From: Rhynchospora pubera
Lineage: Eukaryota; Streptophyta; Magnoliopsida; Poales; Cyperaceae
DNA: 64,000 nt
Direction: 5' to 3'
NCBI GenBank assembly: GCA_028095005.1
Contig: CM051462.1
Coordinates: 171,563,955 to 171,627,954 of the forward strand
Shown here: positions 46,824 through 59,390 of the stretch, piece after piece
How positions within the stretch are numbered: the stretch's first letter is position 1
Layout of the letters: each line of letters starts with the position of its first letter
Made by a program: the position numbers and the translations under genes
Notes under the pieces: model-generated
What the model saw: the letters and a program-made list of their open reading frames with translations, nothing else
Told to the model about the DNA's origin: nothing
Database searches by the model: none

Positions 46824-47586
46824 CTTTAGAATTTGGGCAACTCATTGGATACGTATGGTCATCAGAGCAGATGCACATAAACATGACGCTGGAGGTATTG
46901 AACCCGCACTGACCGCCGCTCTTCTGGCAATCAGAGCAACTGGTGACCTTCAACTCCACCAAAAACCCATCATTCATGAGGGTTGTGTATTGACCCACTT
47001 CGGACCCATTCCATCCGGACACCGGTATCCTAGAGATGCTACAGTTGCCCAACGACTCTCCAGGAACACTATTAACACCATCATTGTAGTTTTCAAAAAG
47101 TCGCACAAACGACTGGTTACCCGCACCATCAGATTGCCTGATAACACATGTAGTGGGCTGAAACTCCTGAGGAGGGGTGGACATATTCCCACAATTGAAG
47201 AAGAAAACGAGTTCCTTGTTGATCTTACTGACCACCATTGGACCAAGACCTAAAGACACATTGAATTGGGGCACTGAGCAGTTGAATTTGTAGTCAACCA
47301 AAATGGAATTGATGAGGACGAAGGAGCTGTTATCGTAAAACACTCGGTCGATGTAGTAATTAGCGTCGTAGGACTGCACCAGAAAGGGTTTGTCATCGTG
47401 ACAGTTGATCTCTAGAGTCGGATAGCCACAGTAGTCGGCCTGTTGGTCAGGAATCCAAAAGGGGTAAGAGATGTCGACATTCCCACACTTGACAGGAGCG
47501 CACTTGTTCTTTTCAATAGCATCGGATAGAGCGACGCTCCATAGATGGAATAGGAGACAGATGACAGGAAACAGTCGACTGCGCAT
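46824..47586 (-). CDS. LRK10L: Orphan LRK10L ectodomain exon E (GUB_WAK + WAK_assoc)
   Basis: First exon of a receptor kinase. The ATG at 47586 starts MRSRLFPVICLLFHLWSV, a signal peptide, and follows a CT-rich leader. Residues ~28-100 are a canonical GUB_WAK-binding module (C.PVKCGNVDISYPF, DYCGYP, NSSFVLI). Residues ~165-250 are WAK_assoc, ending SCSDCQKSGGQCGF then FMCICSD. The exon closes at CCCAAATTCTAAAG|GTAATT, phase 1, exactly as in A-D. 254 codons plus one base. It is of the longer canonical type, clearly different from the short ectodomains of A-D. No kinase lies between it and copy D, so it most likely splices to D's micro-exon across a 3.9-kb intron. A stranded relic is the alternative. 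Confidence 0.82.
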
Positions 47587-47589
47587 CGT

Positions 47590-48864
47590 TTGAGGCGGAG
47601 GGATAGAGAGATGGCTGATGAGAGAAGAAACCAAAATGGGGAATAAGAGACGGAGAGAGGGAGGGAGAGCCGAATGGTTTGACCAGTCTTTGTCGAAGGA
47701 GGGGACTTTTTGCAATTACTTTCATATTTTTCATTTGTGGCCTTGTGGTTGTGGGAGAGTGGGAGTCTCGGAATATTTTAAAGCCAAAGCGGTAAGCGGA
47801 GACAAAAAGTTGGGAGATGAAGGTACAGGTGAGCCTAATGAGTGGACTTCGTATATGAATTTCTATGAACATAAAGTTTGTTTAATATGTGTAACAAGTT
47901 CGTTACAGAGTTTTCTGTACTTGGGTTGACTCGCCATGGTCACTGCTCAGTACTCATACTCATACTCAAATAAGGTGGGGCTAAAGCTGAAAAAAATTTG
48001 TGCCTGCAGCGGATATTAGAACAATAGGGAGAGATATACCTAATTCAAAAGGATTTACAAAATTATGTCTTAGAATTCTATCCCATTCGACAAGCGACAT
48101 GTGGCCATGTAGACGTCCAGATGCCGCGATGCAAATGGGAAATGGCTAGAGATCGGAATCGGATGTCCGTTTCGTCAGGAATCGCATACTCTACCCACCT
48201 TTTAAGGTCGGTAGAATGCCGACCTCTGAACTGAACCGTTAGATCTAGTTTCAACGATTAAGAGAGCTCCGTGCATATAATCAGATTGATAGATCCGAAA
48301 AATATTAATCGTCGAAATTAGATCTAACGACTCGGATCAAATGTTGGCACTCTACCAACCTCAAAAGAGTGACAGAGGATACGAACCTGGCCAAGGCAAG
48401 AAATTGAAAATTAATTAACATAATTTATATTTTTCTTAATTCGATCTTTTTAATATTAGCTTTTCTTATATTTGGAAGATACTTTTGGAAATCAATACAA
48501 AGATCAAGGCCACAACAAACATGAATGAAGTGAAAAAGGCTCACCGTTTTTTTCTATGTAATTTGTTTGCACTAACCAAAAGCTAGACGTTTTATCACCT
48601 CAACCACTACACCAATGAGCTCTTTGTGATAAAGTTGGTTATTGTTTTTATTTATATGAATCCAAGTCATCTAATTTGAAAATTTTAATACAGATTAATA
48701 TAGATTATAAATATAAATTATAAATAATGATTAATATAGATTATAGATTATAAATAATTATTAAAAGTATTGATAATAATTAAATTTATACATTATATAT
48801 AGTATGTTGATACGATTTTGGATTGATTGATAGAATGAATGAAGTCTAAGCACTACTTACCTAA
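47590..48864. other. Region upstream of exon E
   Basis: The first ~120 bp (47587-47710) are CT-rich on the gene strand, like a leader. Around 48190-48370 an inverted pair occurs (TTTTAAGGTCGGTAGA against CTACCAACCTCAAAA), with AGATCTAACG words between. No gene. Confidence 0.35.
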
Positions 48865-49023
48865 GGCTCCGTTTGGATAGATGTGGGAAGAAGGGAAGAA
48901 GTGAGAAGAAGTATTGGGAAGTGTGTAACTTTGTGAAGAGTTTGGATTGTTTATAATAAATTTGGGCCTTATTCCTTCTTCCTTCTTCCTTCTTCCTTCT
49001 TCCAACCTCATCCAAACAAGGCC
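48865..49023. mobile_element. Tourist-like MITE (TSD TAA)
   Basis: 159 bp, starts GGCTCCGTTTGGAT, ends ATCCAAACAAGGCC. TAA duplications at 48862-48864 and 49024-49026. It contains a short CTTCC repeat. Confidence 0.9.
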
Positions 49024-49272
49024 TAATTAGCGTACTATTTATATTATCAAAACTTAACTCATTACATGACGTAAACATATTCCTCTATGTTTCGGGTCCT
49101 TTCATACACTGCAAAATTTTATGTACACTATGAATTTACAAAATGCGCTAAAAAATGAATAAAATTTAATCGATTAAAATGCAATCACGGTTCAATTAGC
49201 ATTTATTCTTTTTAAGGAGGCACAGTTTTGGTTTCTTTCCAAAACCGGAAGTAAACAAGATATATATATATA

Positions 49273-49687
49273 GAGAAAGTTTAATATGCACTATAGTGCA
49301 TAGTGTATTTCGTGCACCACGGATTTTTTCGGGAGTATTTTTGTAAATTGACAAATCTAATTTAACAAATCTAATCTACATATTGAAATCTCATAGAAAA
49401 CCAAATTTTACAATTTTTGAGATTTTATTACTATTTTTTTCGAATTTTTTAAAACATGCCATTTTTGAAAAATTGTAAATAGTACAACATTCCAAAAATG
49501 ACATGTTTTAAAAAAATCGAAAAAAATAGTAATAAAATCTAAAAAATTGTAAATTTTGGTTTGGTATGAGATTTCAATATGTAGATTAGATTGGTTAAAT
49601 TAGATTTGTCAATTTACAAAAATATTTCCGAAAAAGTCCGTGGTGCACGGAATGTCCTATGCACTATGGTGCATATTAAACTAACTC
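49273..49687. mobile_element. Fold-back MITE, 415 bp
   Basis: Nearly the entire element is an inverted repeat. Left GAGAAAGTTTAATATGCAC mirrors right GTGCATATTAAACTAACTC, and the arms continue through CCACGGA and onward to the centre near 49475. It sits in a TATATA microsatellite, so the target duplication is ambiguous. Confidence 0.8.
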
Positions 49688-49929
49688 TATATATATATAT
49701 TTCAACGGAGATAATATCCAGGCATTTTGTAGTTTTTTATAGAAATTTTTTTATTTTAAGCTAACATGTTATCTGTTATCAGTATTATAAATAAAACTCG
49801 TGGGAGTCCGGACACCAATTTTTTTAACCAACTCGACACGGCAGCGAATAAAAGTATAGTGTTAAAAATTTTATAAATGTTGGTACATAAACTATGTAAA
49901 CAAATGTGTTGCCGGCAATAAAAAGGCTA

Positions 49930-50330
49930 AAATGACCCGTCACAGGGTTGTGTGCCGCTCAACTTCTTCTCTCTCTCTGCGCAAAAGAGGAGACGCATTC
50001 TGTGTGCTTCCTTCAAACCGCCGGCCCCTCCTCCGCTCTTGCCCTCTTTTTTCCGTCTTCCTTGCGTACATCCCTCTCCCGCTCCTTTCTCCTTCCTCCT
50101 CTCTTGCGTTGTCCCCTCCTAGCTTTCTACCGTACTTCAACGAAACCAGTTCTCGACTTCTCCTGCTCCCACTCTTTCTCTCACAAACATGGCAGTCGCA
50201 TAATCGACCGGATCTGCCTCGGCACTCTGAATCTCTACTCGCCTCAACAGTAGTACCTCTTGCCTTCTCCGTACTTCCTCAGTGTGAGGTAACCTCAAAA
50301 TTTGGTTTACTTCCTCACTCTTGATATGAT
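49930..50330 (+). other. GC-richer, CT-rich tract, possible leader of the gene at 51.2 kb
   Basis: Pyrimidine-rich sequence with a possible donor (GTGAG|GTAACC near 50288). Two overlapping plus frames exist, but neither shows a domain. It may be the 5' region of the exon series at 51177-52240. Confidence 0.3.
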
Positions 50331-51176
50331 GTCCATTGGGTTGGTTTATCAGCTAAATCTAGGAAATAATAATTGAAATTATTGATTGATTGCTCAGTGG
50401 TATTTACTACTATTCAGATAGAGGTGATCGCCTGATTGACGTAGTTGCATTGGAGGATAAACTTTTTGGGGTACAAACTGGTGTTTTTTTGGTCCATTGT
50501 TGTGCTTTTTGTACCCAGGGCAATTTAATTTTTGGTTTGACGGTCATTTAAGAGTTAGAATGGCAGTGATTCGACATTGGGTCATCTAATGGGTTTGCAA
50601 TCATCAACTCATAATCAAATGATTTACTGCTGCTGCACGCTATCATAATTGTTACAGCCTACTCATGATCAAACTGTGCATTTCCCTCATTTGGAAAATG
50701 ATAAGCACATTTACGATTTACAAAAAAATGTTGCTTTTAATAGTTGTAGTTTTTTTGTATCGGCACCAATCAATACTTTGGTCTCAATTATTAAAGGTAT
50801 GATATGTACCAAATCAGTATTGCTGGCAAGATTGATCTGGTGTCATTAGTAAATGTATGATTTATATCAAATCAGTGTTGCTGGCAAGATTTTGAACCAG
50901 TTTAGTACATGTGTTAAAGGATGATTTGATTAATGAGCTTTTGTGGATTGATCCTGATATTTACAGAGATTTGGGGCCCTTTGAATTAATAGGGAAAAAA
51001 ATGAAATTGTGGATATCTTCAATGGATTGAGAACATTGTTTAGAGTATTTTGTAAAATTAGTTGAATATCTCATTGATGGAATTAAGTATATGCGACTTT
51101 ATATGAAGTCTAGCTAAATACACCTTTATTTCTTACATGTACTAAAGTTCACTATTGTATTTTTGCTTTTTGACAG

Positions 51177-52240
51177 AAATTTTGAGGAAATGGTACAATG
51201 ATATGCTGGCATTCTTTCTGAATAAAGATATGGAAGGTGCATACATACTTCCACCTAATTTAATTTTTTTATATAAATATTTTTTTTCAAAATTGAAATG
51301 ACAGTTTCACTTTATGATTGAACAACAAAGTCAATGCTTTTGAAGTAGGTCAACTTTTTTTTTATTTCCTATCAGTCATACAATAACTAAATTTTATAAT
51401 GTAAATTTCACATATTTGTGCATAATATTAAAAAATACTTTTCCCTGTGAGATTGTTCAGATTAAACATAGTGTACATAAAGTCGAACTAAATATTTATT
51501 ATATTAATGTTTGCAATAACATAGAATGATACATGCTTAAGAATTTTATTATTCTGGTATTTAATGAAAAGATCCTACCATAAATGTAAAATTGTCTTCA
51601 GATATTGGATATAAATGGGAAGGCTACTCTGCTGGTAATTCAATTAAATGACCAGGTTGTAGCATTTAATGTTGGGCGAAATAAAAAAAAATGGTAATGT
51701 GTAAAGCTGATTTAGAGGGGTTATTTGTGTATAACCAGGCTCCTTTATTTGTCTAAAATAAAAATAAGTTATTTATTTATATTGTTATTAATGATTTGAT
51801 AGAAATTTATGTGGAATAGTTTAGGAAAGTAATTTTGGTGAGCTGTGATTTACAGTTTGTGCCCGCCCATTAAAATTTTTTATTTACTGCGTAACGAATG
51901 CATTTATTACGAATGCATTTATTTCTTCTTCTGTTATGATTTCTTCTCTATATAAGGTTGTATGCGAGAAAAAAAATTTCTGTATCTTTCCAAATGATCC
52001 ATTCTTATCTATATTCTTCATTATCACAGGTATTTGTGCTACTGTTTTTGTAATGCAAAAAATTATAATAAAAATTAAGATAGTTGAGCTAAACTTATTG
52101 TTTTTATATTTATCTATAGGTGACAATGTCTACCGTTATTCCGATATCAAAAATTACAAACAGGAAGAATTTTGGGATGCCGTTGATCCCAAAATCGGCA
52201 ACATATGGGGGAAGAATTTTGTACTAACTGTCAGAGAGGT
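51177..52240 (+). pseudogene. Three phase-matched exons of an unidentified gene
   Basis: Exon-like segments at 51177-51236, 51602-51634 and about 52121-52240 each follow a good CAG/TAG acceptor. The first two end in GAAG|GTGC and GCTG|GTAATT. All junctions are phase 1. Joined pieces read EILRKWYNDMLAFFLNKDME, DIGYKWEGYSA, then GDNVYRYSDIKNYKQEEFWD and onward. I cannot name the family. The start and the rest of the gene are not evident, so this may be a fragment. A further frame at 52944-53080 after TTTTTTTCAG is less convincing. Confidence 0.45.
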
Positions 52241-53299
52241 ATACTAAATTGATAAATATTTCATTTATCCAACTGTTACTTTGTATTCTTGCAAATTTGA
52301 CTATTGAAAATTTGGAATTTTTCAAAATAGGGAGGTGGAATCCTGGGGATTGTCCCTGTTAATATATAACGGCGTATTGAAGGCGATTTTAAGGAAGGGT
52401 TTGTCCGTGGGTTCATGCATAACATATAAGAGATAATGATTTCTTGACTGTACCACATGATTTTACACTATCATTGTCGAGACAAACATGTGTGAAAATC
52501 TTGAGGAATATTGTGACAATTTAATCTATATTTTGGCAGATGTATGAAAATATAGATTTATTAATCTATTAATTTGAACGGATATTTTTTGGCATTGTTT
52601 CGATTTTTAGGCCAAGATATATCGGCGTTGTTAATCTATGTTTCCGATATTAATCTGTTAATATATATCGGCAAAGGGTAGGCCAACAAAACTGCAAGTG
52701 CGGGGTAGGCCAACAAAAATGCAAGTGCTGTACATAGAGGTTTTTTAATGTCCTTATTAATTTCCTTAGATTTTACATCTTATTACCTTGCAGTACATAA
52801 CCAATGAGAGGTTGGCATTTTATAATTATTCATTTCCTTAAATTTTACATCTTATCAATTCTATTCTTTGTCATTCAAATTTATTTTATGAGCAGCTACA
52901 TAATTTCAATTATATGTTCTTGCTTTTGATTAATGTGTATTTTTTTTCAGATGACAAATATTGCCGAAATCATTTGGATGTAACAATACTGAACCCAAAA
53001 TATTTATTTGGCATAATTTTTCAATCAACCTTTACTTCATTCTTCAACTTATATGCCAAGGAATTGCAATGCTTACTGATGGTACATGATAATAATATTT
53101 CAATTATTTTTCTTAATCCAGATCTTACTACTAAGTAGTTTACTTTATTTTTTTTCAGACATCTAGATATTGCGCAAGACTAGACAAGATTTTGAGGATT
53201 TTATTTACTTTGGCAGCTTTTTCTATTTTGGTGTTTAAAGAATTGCAGCACAGAACTATATCATTTTGTATTTGGTGTTGGGAGTGTTGGGATATAAAC

Positions 53300-54290
53300 A
53301 TCTTTTTGTATTTGCCACAGAACTATAGTACAGATCTACAACTGAAAGCATCAAGTTCAAAGCAATCTGAGATTACCAATTTCTTTTTCCTTTTGGGTAT
53401 ATGTGCATAATTTTGTGTCTAGCGGGTCGGATCTGAATGTCAGATTGTCTGGCTGGTACATATTCAAGTAGCTAAATGGAACAAAATGCAATGGTTAGTT
53501 GGAAGGTTTAAAGGATAGGTACAGGTATTGCGCCAGTATGGTATGAATTGGTTTTACCTGTAATAATTCAAGTAAATAACAACGTTATTCGCTTTAACCC
53601 CTGATCTTCGACCAATTATACATCAATCCATTACCCACGTTCAAAGCAAATACCTAATTATAGCACCGGCATTCCACCTCTAATATATCCGCTATACCAA
53701 TATTAGAACACATTTAATAATTGAATCGTTACACTAATTTTGATTAAGCCAGATTAAAAGGATGAAATGTATCTTCGATTGACTTCCCCTATTTCCTTCA
53801 AAATTTATTACTTCATAAATAATAAAATAAAATTTTATTTTTATAATAAGACTGATTATAAATTTCAGATAAAAATCGTTTCATATTACCTTAAATATTT
53901 TATTTTTTGTGTTCTGTATTGTTCCATTGTTTCCGAGCAGATAGGATATACAGTTTCAATCATTTTTATTAATAACACTATTTCATGGCAGATCAAATTA
54001 CGATTACTAATTTCATTAACACTGAATTCAAAGTTTTCTACAATTCTCACTCTTCTTTAATAATTTATTTTATTATATCGTTTCAACTCTTTAATAATTT
54101 AATTTATTTACATCATTTCAACTTTATTTAAATTTCCATAATTCACATTCCCTACTTACACAACTCAAAAACTTAATCACACTTATAACCTATACAAAAC
54201 ATACAAAATTGTTCACTAATATATTAAATTTACACACACTAATCAAATTCATCGTTTATTACATTATTTTATTAAATTTTAAATTCAAAT
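53300..54290. other. AT-rich DNA ahead of a Helitron-like 3' end
   Basis: A word at 53421-53450 recurs inside the MULE at 34382. The rest is AT-rich without gene signals, and could be the interior of the Helitron-like element ending at 54322. Confidence 0.3.
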
Positions 54291-54322
54291 ATCGAGCGAA
54301 GCTCGATTTTTCCACAATCTAA
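54291..54322 (+). mobile_element. Helitron-like 3' terminus
   Basis: Hairpin ATCGAGCGAAGCTCGAT (54291-54307), 11 nt spacer, then CTAA (54319-54322) followed by T. The stem and loop are identical to 1475-1491 on the opposite strand. The 5' end was not found. Confidence 0.5.
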
Positions 54323-54329
54323 TCTCGGT

Positions 54330-55748
54330 ATCTGACCATACCTAATTAAATTCAATCTGACTTCAACTAACCCTAAAATATATCGACTACTTAACTGATT
54401 TATAATTATGTTTAACTTGAACGGTCGACAGCGAACCCAATGCTTTCAAGGCAATACCTTTTCGGTCTTTGACTTATTGAGTCTATTGAATCTACAGTCA
54501 ATAAGTGAACCCTTTCAAACTCAAAATTTACAGGATAGAAATTCAAGATCACTTGAAATTGAGATATATCCGTACGCAAATATCAGGTTGTACAGTTGTA
54601 CTCGATATGAGACCCGCTCCTTTGCTTGCTTCATGGAGTAAAATTAAGTATACCATCCTCACAAGTAGGAGCGAAGCCAGAATTTCGACTTAGACATCCT
54701 AAAATTTGAAAGTTTAAAAATCTAAAAAAAATTAATAATAAAAAATAATATTACATATTATTTTATAGTAGTAATTTTTCAAACATTAATTGTATATATC
54801 AAACAAATAAAGATGTAATTTTTTCTTCAAAAAATAATAAGCGAAGATTTTCATATTTGAGCAATATTTTCTTTGTGATTTTTTTGTCTTCTAAATTTGC
54901 TCTAAAAGAAAAATTATAATTAATCTAGCTTGAATAAATAATAAACTTAACTAGATCGTATTTGAACTCTTTTTACTAGGGTTGGAATATGTTATATAAA
55001 TTACAAAATTTAGTATATATTTGAAAAGTTCTTTGCACAAATTTTAAATCTTAGGGGAGCCATCCCCCTTTTGCACCCCTACTGGCTCCGCCTCTGTTCA
55101 TAAGGAGTAATTTTCTTCCTCAATTTTGGTAGCTACTCGTCTAGAGTTGAAGCAGATTAAGAGCCTTACTACTTGTTTACTTCTCTACCAAATATAACTT
55201 TTGGATGTAGAGTGTTATTTTTAAGTTATTTTAAATATAGAATAAATTTTAATCTGAGTGTGTTTGGATCATATTTTAATTTGAACTAGGCACAACAGTC
55301 GATCGAAGCTCCCCAAGTCGGTCATTGTTGGAAAAAGGAATTGATTCTCCGGGGTCCGATTGTTTTCTTTAATTAGAAAACGCCAACAAGCTGAACTTTA
55401 TTAGCTTCGCTGCGCTATTTTTTAAATGACAATAATTCAGCATGATTTTCAAATATATTTAATTATTAAATAAATTATATAATAATTGGTATCACTTTAA
55501 CAAAACACTATTTTTAATTATAGAAAATTCAAAAATTTATTTTTAACTAAAAATATAAAACTATTTTTAAGAAAAAGCGGTCCAAAATAAAAAAAATGCA
55601 AAAAGGCGGTCAAAATAGGGAAAAAAATGTCACGGGTTATAGTATAAATTATTACAATATTTTTTTTGGAATAAAATCTTAATTCAGAATAAAAAAATTT
55701 TTACAATTGTACTTGAATTAATAAATTATTCCCAATTTAAAATTATTT
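54330..55748. other. Spacer before solo LTR, no gene seen
   Basis: AT-rich. The frames at 54408-54693 show no family features. A phrase at 55030-55095 (GGGGAGCCATCC, then CCCCTACTGGCTCCGCC) looks like a degenerate transposon end but has no partner. Confidence 0.3.
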
Positions 55749-55753
55749 AAAAT

Positions 55754-57505
55754 TGTTAGTTAAGTGCATAATTTTCATTTTTATGGTTAATTACTCTTAA
55801 TTAGCCAATTTAAGCATGCACAAACACGGATCTTGCACTTAAAGCCATTCACACAAAGAGAGAGTTCAAGGTTTATACCTCTCTTGATATCGTAATCAAG
55901 AGGCTTGAACCGGCTAGGTTGTAGGTGGTGCGCGCGTCTAGCTCCTCCTTCGTGCCAAGCTCGTCCTCGAGTCCACCACGAAATTAACCAAGACCTACAA
56001 GTTTTGCTAGAAGCTACAAGGTCTAGGCTAATCCCAAACGTTCTCGCCTTCTTAATTCCCTTTAATTAAGTGGAGAGATGATGGTGCTCAACACATGAGC
56101 TAAGGTGGATGAGAGGGGAGAGAGGTGGCGGCCAAAGAGAGGGAGAGAGGAGGGTGGTGGCGACCAAGGGAAGGAAGAGAGAGAGAGGAGCAAGGAGCCT
56201 CCACAAAGGGTACTTTTATAATGCTCAAACCCTAGCAATAAGTTCCCTTTATTTACCATCATTCCACCTACCTACCACCTCTATTGTGGCCGGCCATATA
56301 TGGGCCCAAATAGGCTTTGCAAGCTCTCCAAATTGATTATTAAATCAACCCATTCAATCCACTATTTAGTGCTCTTCATTTGGGCTATTTATTCAATAAT
56401 AAATATCGGCCCATTAATTTAATATAACTATTTATATTAAATTGTGTTGTGTTGAATAATTATTAACTAATTAATAATTACCATGGGATTAGCTTATGCA
56501 TTAAATCATTTCGATATGATCCGTTTGAATTAATTAATTATATCGATATATAATCAATTAATCAACTTATCATATTTTCGCAAAAGCACACTGATGCAAA
56601 TAAAATGATTAATGCACTGTTTGGTTATATTTCGATCTGTGTGACCCTTTGAGGATTTATGCTAAGTTGGACATGGAATTAAATCGTTATTTAATTTCAA
56701 TAATCATAAGCGGTATCTAGTAACACGTTATGATTTCCAATTCGCATAAATAATGTACTGCTACAGTATTTAAATCCTGCATAAGAGAATAAAAATATAT
56801 CTCTATTTTGATTCTTATGTCTCACGATATCATCGTATAATCCAAGATAGGAATGTGTCATTCTTGCAGATTATACGTTTCTTGATCTAGAGTTGATCGC
56901 TTAGTTGCGCGCATACGATCCAACTCCATCAAGGGGCCCAAACAGATATCGTCACTCACTAAGTGAATTAATGAGGGACATACGATTTTCTTGATGATTA
57001 GCTTTTCCCCGCACAATTCAAGAGAACGTAAATCAAGTCCGTATAGCAGCCCTTAACGGGAATCAGCGGTAGACAAGATTTATAGAACCTATCCTCATGT
57101 GGAAAAGACAATCATCTCAAACTTAGAACCAAAATCATAACGAAATAAACAATGACACATAACACAATCCATATGTTTATTTCGTTGGGTCATGTCCTGT
57201 TCTATGTTCCATAACATACACATATGCAATTAAGTTGGTAACTCTTTACCTATGATTTGTAGAACTTAATCATCACTTAACTTGCATACTAATCTTATAT
57301 GATAATTAATGTTCCTTGTTAATTATCAAGATTATGGACCGTTTAGATTTATTATTGTCATTCTAAAGAATGATCCACAGAGATCTACAATTCAGATCCT
57401 CAACCTGAATAATCTGTCAATAATAAACCTAGGAACAGATGATAAAATATCATCCATAACATAAACTAATATCAAATTATTGACTTCTAAGACATAACTC
57501 TAACA
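55754..57505 (-). mobile_element. Solo LTR of an LTR retrotransposon, 1752 bp
   Basis: Starts TGTTAG and ends CTAACA, with perfect 5-bp target duplications AAAAT at 55749-55753 and 57506-57510. No primer-binding site, gag or pol is present, so recombination between two LTRs has removed the interior. The minus strand has a promoter-like order: a TATAAAA box (about 56214-56222), then a CTCTCTC-rich leader, so the retroelement ran on the minus strand. Superfamily not determinable from the LTR alone; Copia is plausible. Confidence 0.88.
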
Positions 57506-59337
57506 AAAATAACACTATTCAATTGTATACAGAAAAATATTCTCAGTCATTTAAAAATAGAAGTTTTTATTTCGAATAGCTAATTCTAACTTATATTCTC
57601 AAGCGATCCAACAAACCTTAAGAGATATAGGTGAATAATTTCACTATTAAAAAAAAAAGAAAACATAACAGCTACACCACAATTGAGGAGCAATATGAAT
57701 GGATGCAGAGTATATAAATTACACAATCTGAGTTTAAATGTCTTAATAGCTCAAACAGTAATAACAAAAATAAATTGTAAAACACTGTTATTTCTGCTTT
57801 TTTTATTACTCCAAAATTTAGTGCAAGTATAAATTTATTGTGAAAATTTACTTGATAATTTCGACAATCATCAAAAGTTAAATTCAAAATATCAAATTCG
57901 ATATTATAGGCATGTTTTTTTGGGTCTACATATCATGTTTGGATCTAACATCATTCATCAAATGGCCAAACTTTTCAATGGTTTTAAACTTTTAATTTAA
58001 TTTTTCTTTTATGCATCATTGGAATGACATTCGTACAGGGTCTGATCGAGGTGTAAACCAAGGTCAAACAAATAAATCTTGTACTCGACTAGTCGTTTGT
58101 AGTAGAGTAAAGATGTCGATCCTACAGAGATGGATATGAGTATTATTCTTATTAGTTCGTTAAAGCTAGACGATAAAAAATGAGAAAAGAGTTGTTGACG
58201 CAAATCGAATAAATGGAAGAAAATTAAGAAATGCAATTGCAAGTATGGAGATAATGCAAAACAAATCAAGTAAATATTTTTTGGGTTTTCTAACAGTTCA
58301 ATATATGATAATAAATGTGCCTTAGGGTTCGATTTCATTAGCCTTGCTAATTCGGTCCGAATTCCGGGCCGAATTCCTCTGTGTAAATGTTGTGATTTAC
58401 TCTATTGTTGATTTATTCAAGCCAAAAGTCCATCTAGCCATACCTAACTCCCTAACCCTCCGCTTTCGCCTATTGGGTACGGTATTTGGAATGGGATCTA
58501 GTGTTAAGTGACCTTCATCGAGTGCATTGCACTCCCAACTTTCGTTGTCGGTGGACTTACTCGAGTTCACCAATGGTTTTCACTGCCAATGCACTAGAGA
58601 GAGTGTAGAATCCTTCGGAAAGCGTCGGAGCAGCAAGCAACAGCACTAATCACCATCTCTATCCCCCGTCCAAGTCGCAAAACCCAGAGAAAATCACCAA
58701 AAACCATATCCAGATCTGCTGGAGAGAGAATGGCTGAAAAATGGAATGAAAGTTGGCCTCTCCCAAGATGGAAGACGCCTATAATACTCTCCTCTGGCTC
58801 CTGGACAGCTAGCACACGTTTTCCCCCCAATCTAGGTCGAAATCAAGGCCTTCCATAAGGAGAAAACGCTCCAGAGCATCAGCTGGATACCTTCCATGTA
58901 TAGCAATTCGGACCGAATTGGTCTCACTAGAATTTCAGAAGTATTGCCTGTGCAGGAATTCTGTCAGAATTGCAGAGTCTGGTTGAGAATAGTCTTGATT
59001 CATGCGGGGTTGCTTCATTAGGTTGAGTCGGGAGTTGATCTAGGTTAGGTATGAGTCGTCTAGCATCTGAATTGCTGCTTTCCTTACTGTTTTCCTTGGA
59101 TTCCTACAAATAAGAACAAAGTGCAAAAGGCAGTGCCAAATCTGGCAAAGAAAAGTAAAAACAACATAGAATCAAAGTTTTAGTCACGATTTCGATGTAA
59201 AGTCCGGTCAAAATAACAATATAAATACGAGATATCAGGATCTAAACTTTGTTTAGTATTCATTTTAAGAAAAAGTTTGATACATGCCACTCCAAAATTT
59301 TAAAAATTGAAAAAAAATGTAATTAGATACATACCAC

Positions 59338-59340
<3 letters not shown>

Positions 59341-59388
<48 letters not shown>
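59341..59388. repeat. TA dinucleotide microsatellite
   Basis: About 23 uninterrupted TA units. Confidence 0.95.

Positions 59389-59390
<2 letters not shown>

Noticed and set aside
46774..47253. 159-codon plus-strand frame
   Set aside because: Antisense shadow of the ectodomain exon E, whose domains are clear on the minus strand.
49932..50324. 130-codon plus-strand frame
   Set aside because: Two overlapping frames of similar length in a CT-rich tract and no recognisable family; kept only as a possible leader region.
55754..57505. Full-length LTR retrotransposon
   Set aside because: A single LTR is bounded directly by the 5-bp duplication; no second LTR, primer site or pol nearby.
58594..58830. 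78-codon minus-strand frame
   Set aside because: No domain or splice context; lies in a patch that looks like degenerate transposon sequence.
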